From NCBI GenBank assembly GCA_003506735.1, contig DNYS01000096.1:20628-30581 (forward strand): a stretch of 9,954 nt of DNA, read 5' to 3'. Position 1 is the first letter of the stretch, and each line of letters opens with the position of its first letter. Under the pieces are notes generated by a model. That model did not search any database, was not told the origin of the DNA, and was given only the letters and a program-made list of their open reading frames with translations. Below, piece after piece: positions 8,576-9,954 of this stretch. This DNA comes from Nitrospinota bacterium (GTDB lineage Bacteria; UBA8248). The position numbers were made by a program, and so were the translations under genes.

Positions 8576-9711
8576 TTCCCGAATTCCTCTTGCGCGGCAG
8601 CCAGACCCGAGCCGGGGTTCACGCCGTGCCCCAGCCCGGCCAGCACCCTCTCCAGGCCCCCGACGGCGGCCAGCACATCCGATTCGTCAACGTAACCCAT
8701 ATGGCCGATTCGGAATATCTTTCCGCTCATCTCGCCCTGGCCGCCCGCGATGGTGATCCCCTGCTCGGCCTGCATCGTCCGGGGGATGGCCTTCCCGTCG
8801 ATTCCATCGGGAACCCGGACGGCCGTCAACGATTCGCTCAAAAGGTCCCGGGGGAATATTTCGAGCCCCATGGCCCAAAGCGCCGCCCGGGTGGCCCCGG
8901 CCAGCCTCGCGTGGCGCCCGAAAATGTTTTCGAGCCCCTCTTTTTGCATCCTATCGAGCGCGGCCCTGAGGCCCGCGACGAGGGAGATGGCGGGCGTCCA
9001 GGCCGTCGTGTTTTTGGCCTGGCTCTTGCGCTCGATCCGAAGATCGAAATAGTAGCGCGGGCACTTCGACTCCCCGGCCGCCGACCATGCCCGCTCGCTC
9101 AGCCAGACAAACGCCAGCCCCGGCGGAAGCATCAACGCCTTTTGGCTGCCCGTGATCACTGCGTCCAGGTCCCACTCCTCGGGCCGCAGGTCATACACCC
9201 CGATGGCCGTGATGGCATCGGCCACGACCAGCGTATCGGGCGAGGCGCGGCGAACGGCCTCGGCCAGCTTCTTCACATCGTGCTTGGCTCCGGTCGATGT
9301 CTCGCTCGCCTGAACGAAAATCGCGCGGTGGCGGCCATCCCGAATCCGCGCCTCCACCTCATCGATGCCGACCGATCGGCCAAGTTCAACGGACAGGACG
9401 TCGGTCTCCATCCCGTAGGCGCGGCAAATTTCGGTCCACCGCTCACCGAATTTCCCCCCCTCCACCACGAGAACCGAATCGCCGGGAGAGAGCAAATTCG
9501 ATACCGAGGCCTCCATGCCGCCCGACCCCGAGGCCGCCAGCACGATAACGTCTCCCTCGGCCCGGTAGAGCCAGGAGAGACCGCTTCGGACCTCCTCGAA
9601 AAGCGCCTCGAATTCCTCCGTTCGGTGATGCATCAAGGGCCGTGCCATCGCTTCGAGGACTTCGTGCGGCACGGGCGTGGGGCCCGGGGCCATAAGATGA
9701 TACTTGCGCAT
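8572..9711 (-). CDS. Class V aminotransferase (alanine/serine-glyoxylate type), probable phosphoserine aminotransferase role
   Basis: A PLP-dependent fold type I enzyme of 379 residues. Family marks: APGPTPVP at 8-15, SGSGGMEA at 61-68 for the cofactor phosphate, SETSTG at 136-141, D165 in VVADAIT contacting the pyridine nitrogen, the Schiff-base lysine K191 in TGSQKALMLPPG, and a C-terminal FRIGHMG with the substrate-carboxylate Arg. By sequence it belongs with alanine-glyoxylate and serine-glyoxylate aminotransferases, not classical SerC. Its ATGA overlap with serA suggests it converts 3-phosphohydroxypyruvate to phosphoserine, as proposed for similar pairs in other organisms; this role is inferred. 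ATG at 9711 is chosen over an in-frame ATG at 9750 because GAGGAG (9715-9720) sits just before it and the protein then begins in register with the family. It is the first gene of the six-gene minus-strand cluster. Confidence 0.93.
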   Translation of the reverse strand: MRKYHLMAPGPTPVPHEVLEAMARPLMHHRTEEFEALFEEVRSGLSWLYRAEGDVIVLAASGSGGMEASVSNLLSPGDSVLVVEGGKFGERWTEICRAYGMETDVLSVELGRSVGIDEVEARIRDGRHRAIFVQASETSTGAKHDVKKLAEAVRRASPDTLVVADAITAIGVYDLRPEEWDLDAVITGSQKALMLPPGLAFVWLSERAWSAAGESKCPRYYFDLRIERKSQAKNTTAWTPAISLVAGLRAALDRMQKEGLENIFGRHARLAGATRAALWAMGLEIFPRDLLSESLTAVRVPDGIDGKAIPRTMQAEQGITIAGGQGEMSGKIFRIGHMGYVDESDVLAAVGGLERVLAGLGHGVNPGSGLAAAQEEFGK

Positions 9712-9714
9712 GTT

Positions 9715-9720
9715 CTCCTC
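9715..9720 (-). promoter_or_regulatory. Ribosome binding site deciding the aminotransferase start
   Basis: GAGGAG on the minus strand lies three bases before the ATG at 9711 (five bases if only GAGG is counted). It is the strongest Shine-Dalgarno in this leader and favours 9711 over the upstream ATG at 9750, which has none. Confidence 0.75.
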
Positions 9721-9721
9721 A

Positions 9722-9736
9722 TTCACTTGAAGTGAA
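9722..9736. promoter_or_regulatory. Perfect 7-1-7 palindrome, possible operator
   Basis: TTCACTTGAAGTGAA is a perfect inverted repeat around a single central base, placed two bases upstream of the ribosome site of the aminotransferase-serA-hisZ-purA cluster. As DNA it has the size and symmetry of a dimeric regulator site. As RNA its arms are AT-rich and could form only a tight, weak hairpin. No specific regulator can be named. Confidence 0.5.
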
Positions 9737-9817
9737 CTAATCGGTTGCACACCGGAACCGCGATGTCTGGAAGAAAAGCGGATGACGGCGGCCCGCCGGA
9801 AATCTGGAGGCGGGAAA

Positions 9818-9839
9818 TGGAGCCAGGAATGGGGCTCCA
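9818..9839 (-). other. Leader hairpin with an alternative pairing partner
   Basis: Within the probable leader of the minus-strand cluster, TGGAGCC and GGCTCCA form a 7-bp stem around an 8-base loop. The same CTGGAG segment can instead pair with a CTCCAG at 9804-9809, so two mutually exclusive stems are possible. No T-run follows, so it is not a standard terminator, and I do not recognise a known riboswitch. Confidence 0.3.
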
Positions 9840-9891
9840 GGCTCCTTGCCCACCTTGGAGGAAGCCTGCGCCCTGCGGCAAAATCCGGGCC

Positions 9892-9921
9892 ATATTAATC
9901 CACAAAAGTCGTCCGGGGCAA
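9892..9921 (-). promoter_or_regulatory. Weak candidate promoter for the aminotransferase-serA-hisZ-purA cluster
   Basis: TTGCCC (9916-9921) and TAATAT (9892-9897) on the minus strand each match four of six sigma70 consensus bases, with an 18-base spacer. If used, the leader would be about 170 bases. The rest of 9737-9954 shows no recognisable gene: open frames on the minus strand there give no familiar sequence. Confidence 0.25.
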
Positions 9922-9954
9922 GAACGGCGGAGACCGCTCCCCCCCTCGGCGGAT

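Noticed and set aside
8590..9735. 381-codon plus-strand open frame
   Set aside because: Shadow of the class V aminotransferase gene, with no family motif of its own.
9723..9905. Small minus-strand frame of 60 codons upstream of the aminotransferase gene
   Set aside because: No ribosome site, no recognisable sequence, no run of regulatory codons such as Ser or His as in a leader peptide, and it ends within the palindrome.

Overview
The window is GC-rich, densely packed bacterial chromosome. It carries core metabolic and envelope genes of a Gram-negative type: a Tat translocase, a CcdA-type thiol carrier, exported proteins, and a HisZ-dependent histidine pathway. No single gene fixes the phylum. 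A Desulfobacterota-like or neighbouring uncultured lineage is a guess from gene order and family type. I saw no rRNA, tRNA, CRISPR array, insertion sequence or integrase.

Layout. (1) Positions 1-395, minus strand: the N-terminal part of an exported YVTN-type beta-propeller protein that runs off the left edge. (2) Positions 396-634: a divergent intergenic region with a plausible promoter in each direction. (3) Positions 635-2893, plus strand: a tight cluster tatB-tatC-pyrF-acylphosphatase. tatB and tatC overlap by 4 bp, pyrF starts 2 bp after tatC, and three of the four start codons are probably not ATG. (4) Positions 2894-2903: only 10 bp separate the two convergent clusters. (5) Positions 9711 down to 2904, minus strand: a six-gene cluster read as class V aminotransferase, serA, hisZ, purA, a small exported cupredoxin-like protein, and a ccdA-like membrane protein. 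The aminotransferase/serA and hisZ/purA junctions are ATGA overlaps, the purA/cupredoxin gap is 2 bp, and the other gaps are 28 and 45 bp. (6) Positions 9712-9954: a leader/promoter region for this cluster with a perfect 7-1-7 palindrome just upstream of the ribosome binding site.

How the genes fit together. SerA makes 3-phosphohydroxypyruvate. The class V aminotransferase is a good candidate to turn it into phosphoserine in place of SerC. HisZ regulates ATP phosphoribosyltransferase, which consumes ATP and PRPP. PurA commits IMP to AMP, and IMP is also fed by the AICAR that histidine synthesis releases. The cluster therefore links serine, histidine and adenine nucleotide supply. The last two genes are different in kind: an exported cupredoxin-like protein with no copper ligands, and a CcdA-like protein that appears to carry two extra membrane helices.

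No clearly novel multi-gene system is evident. The most unusual items are the ligand-less cupredoxin-like protein with the enlarged CcdA, the possible Tat signal on the propeller protein next to tatBC, and the palindrome and alternative stems in the leader of the amino-acid/purine cluster.
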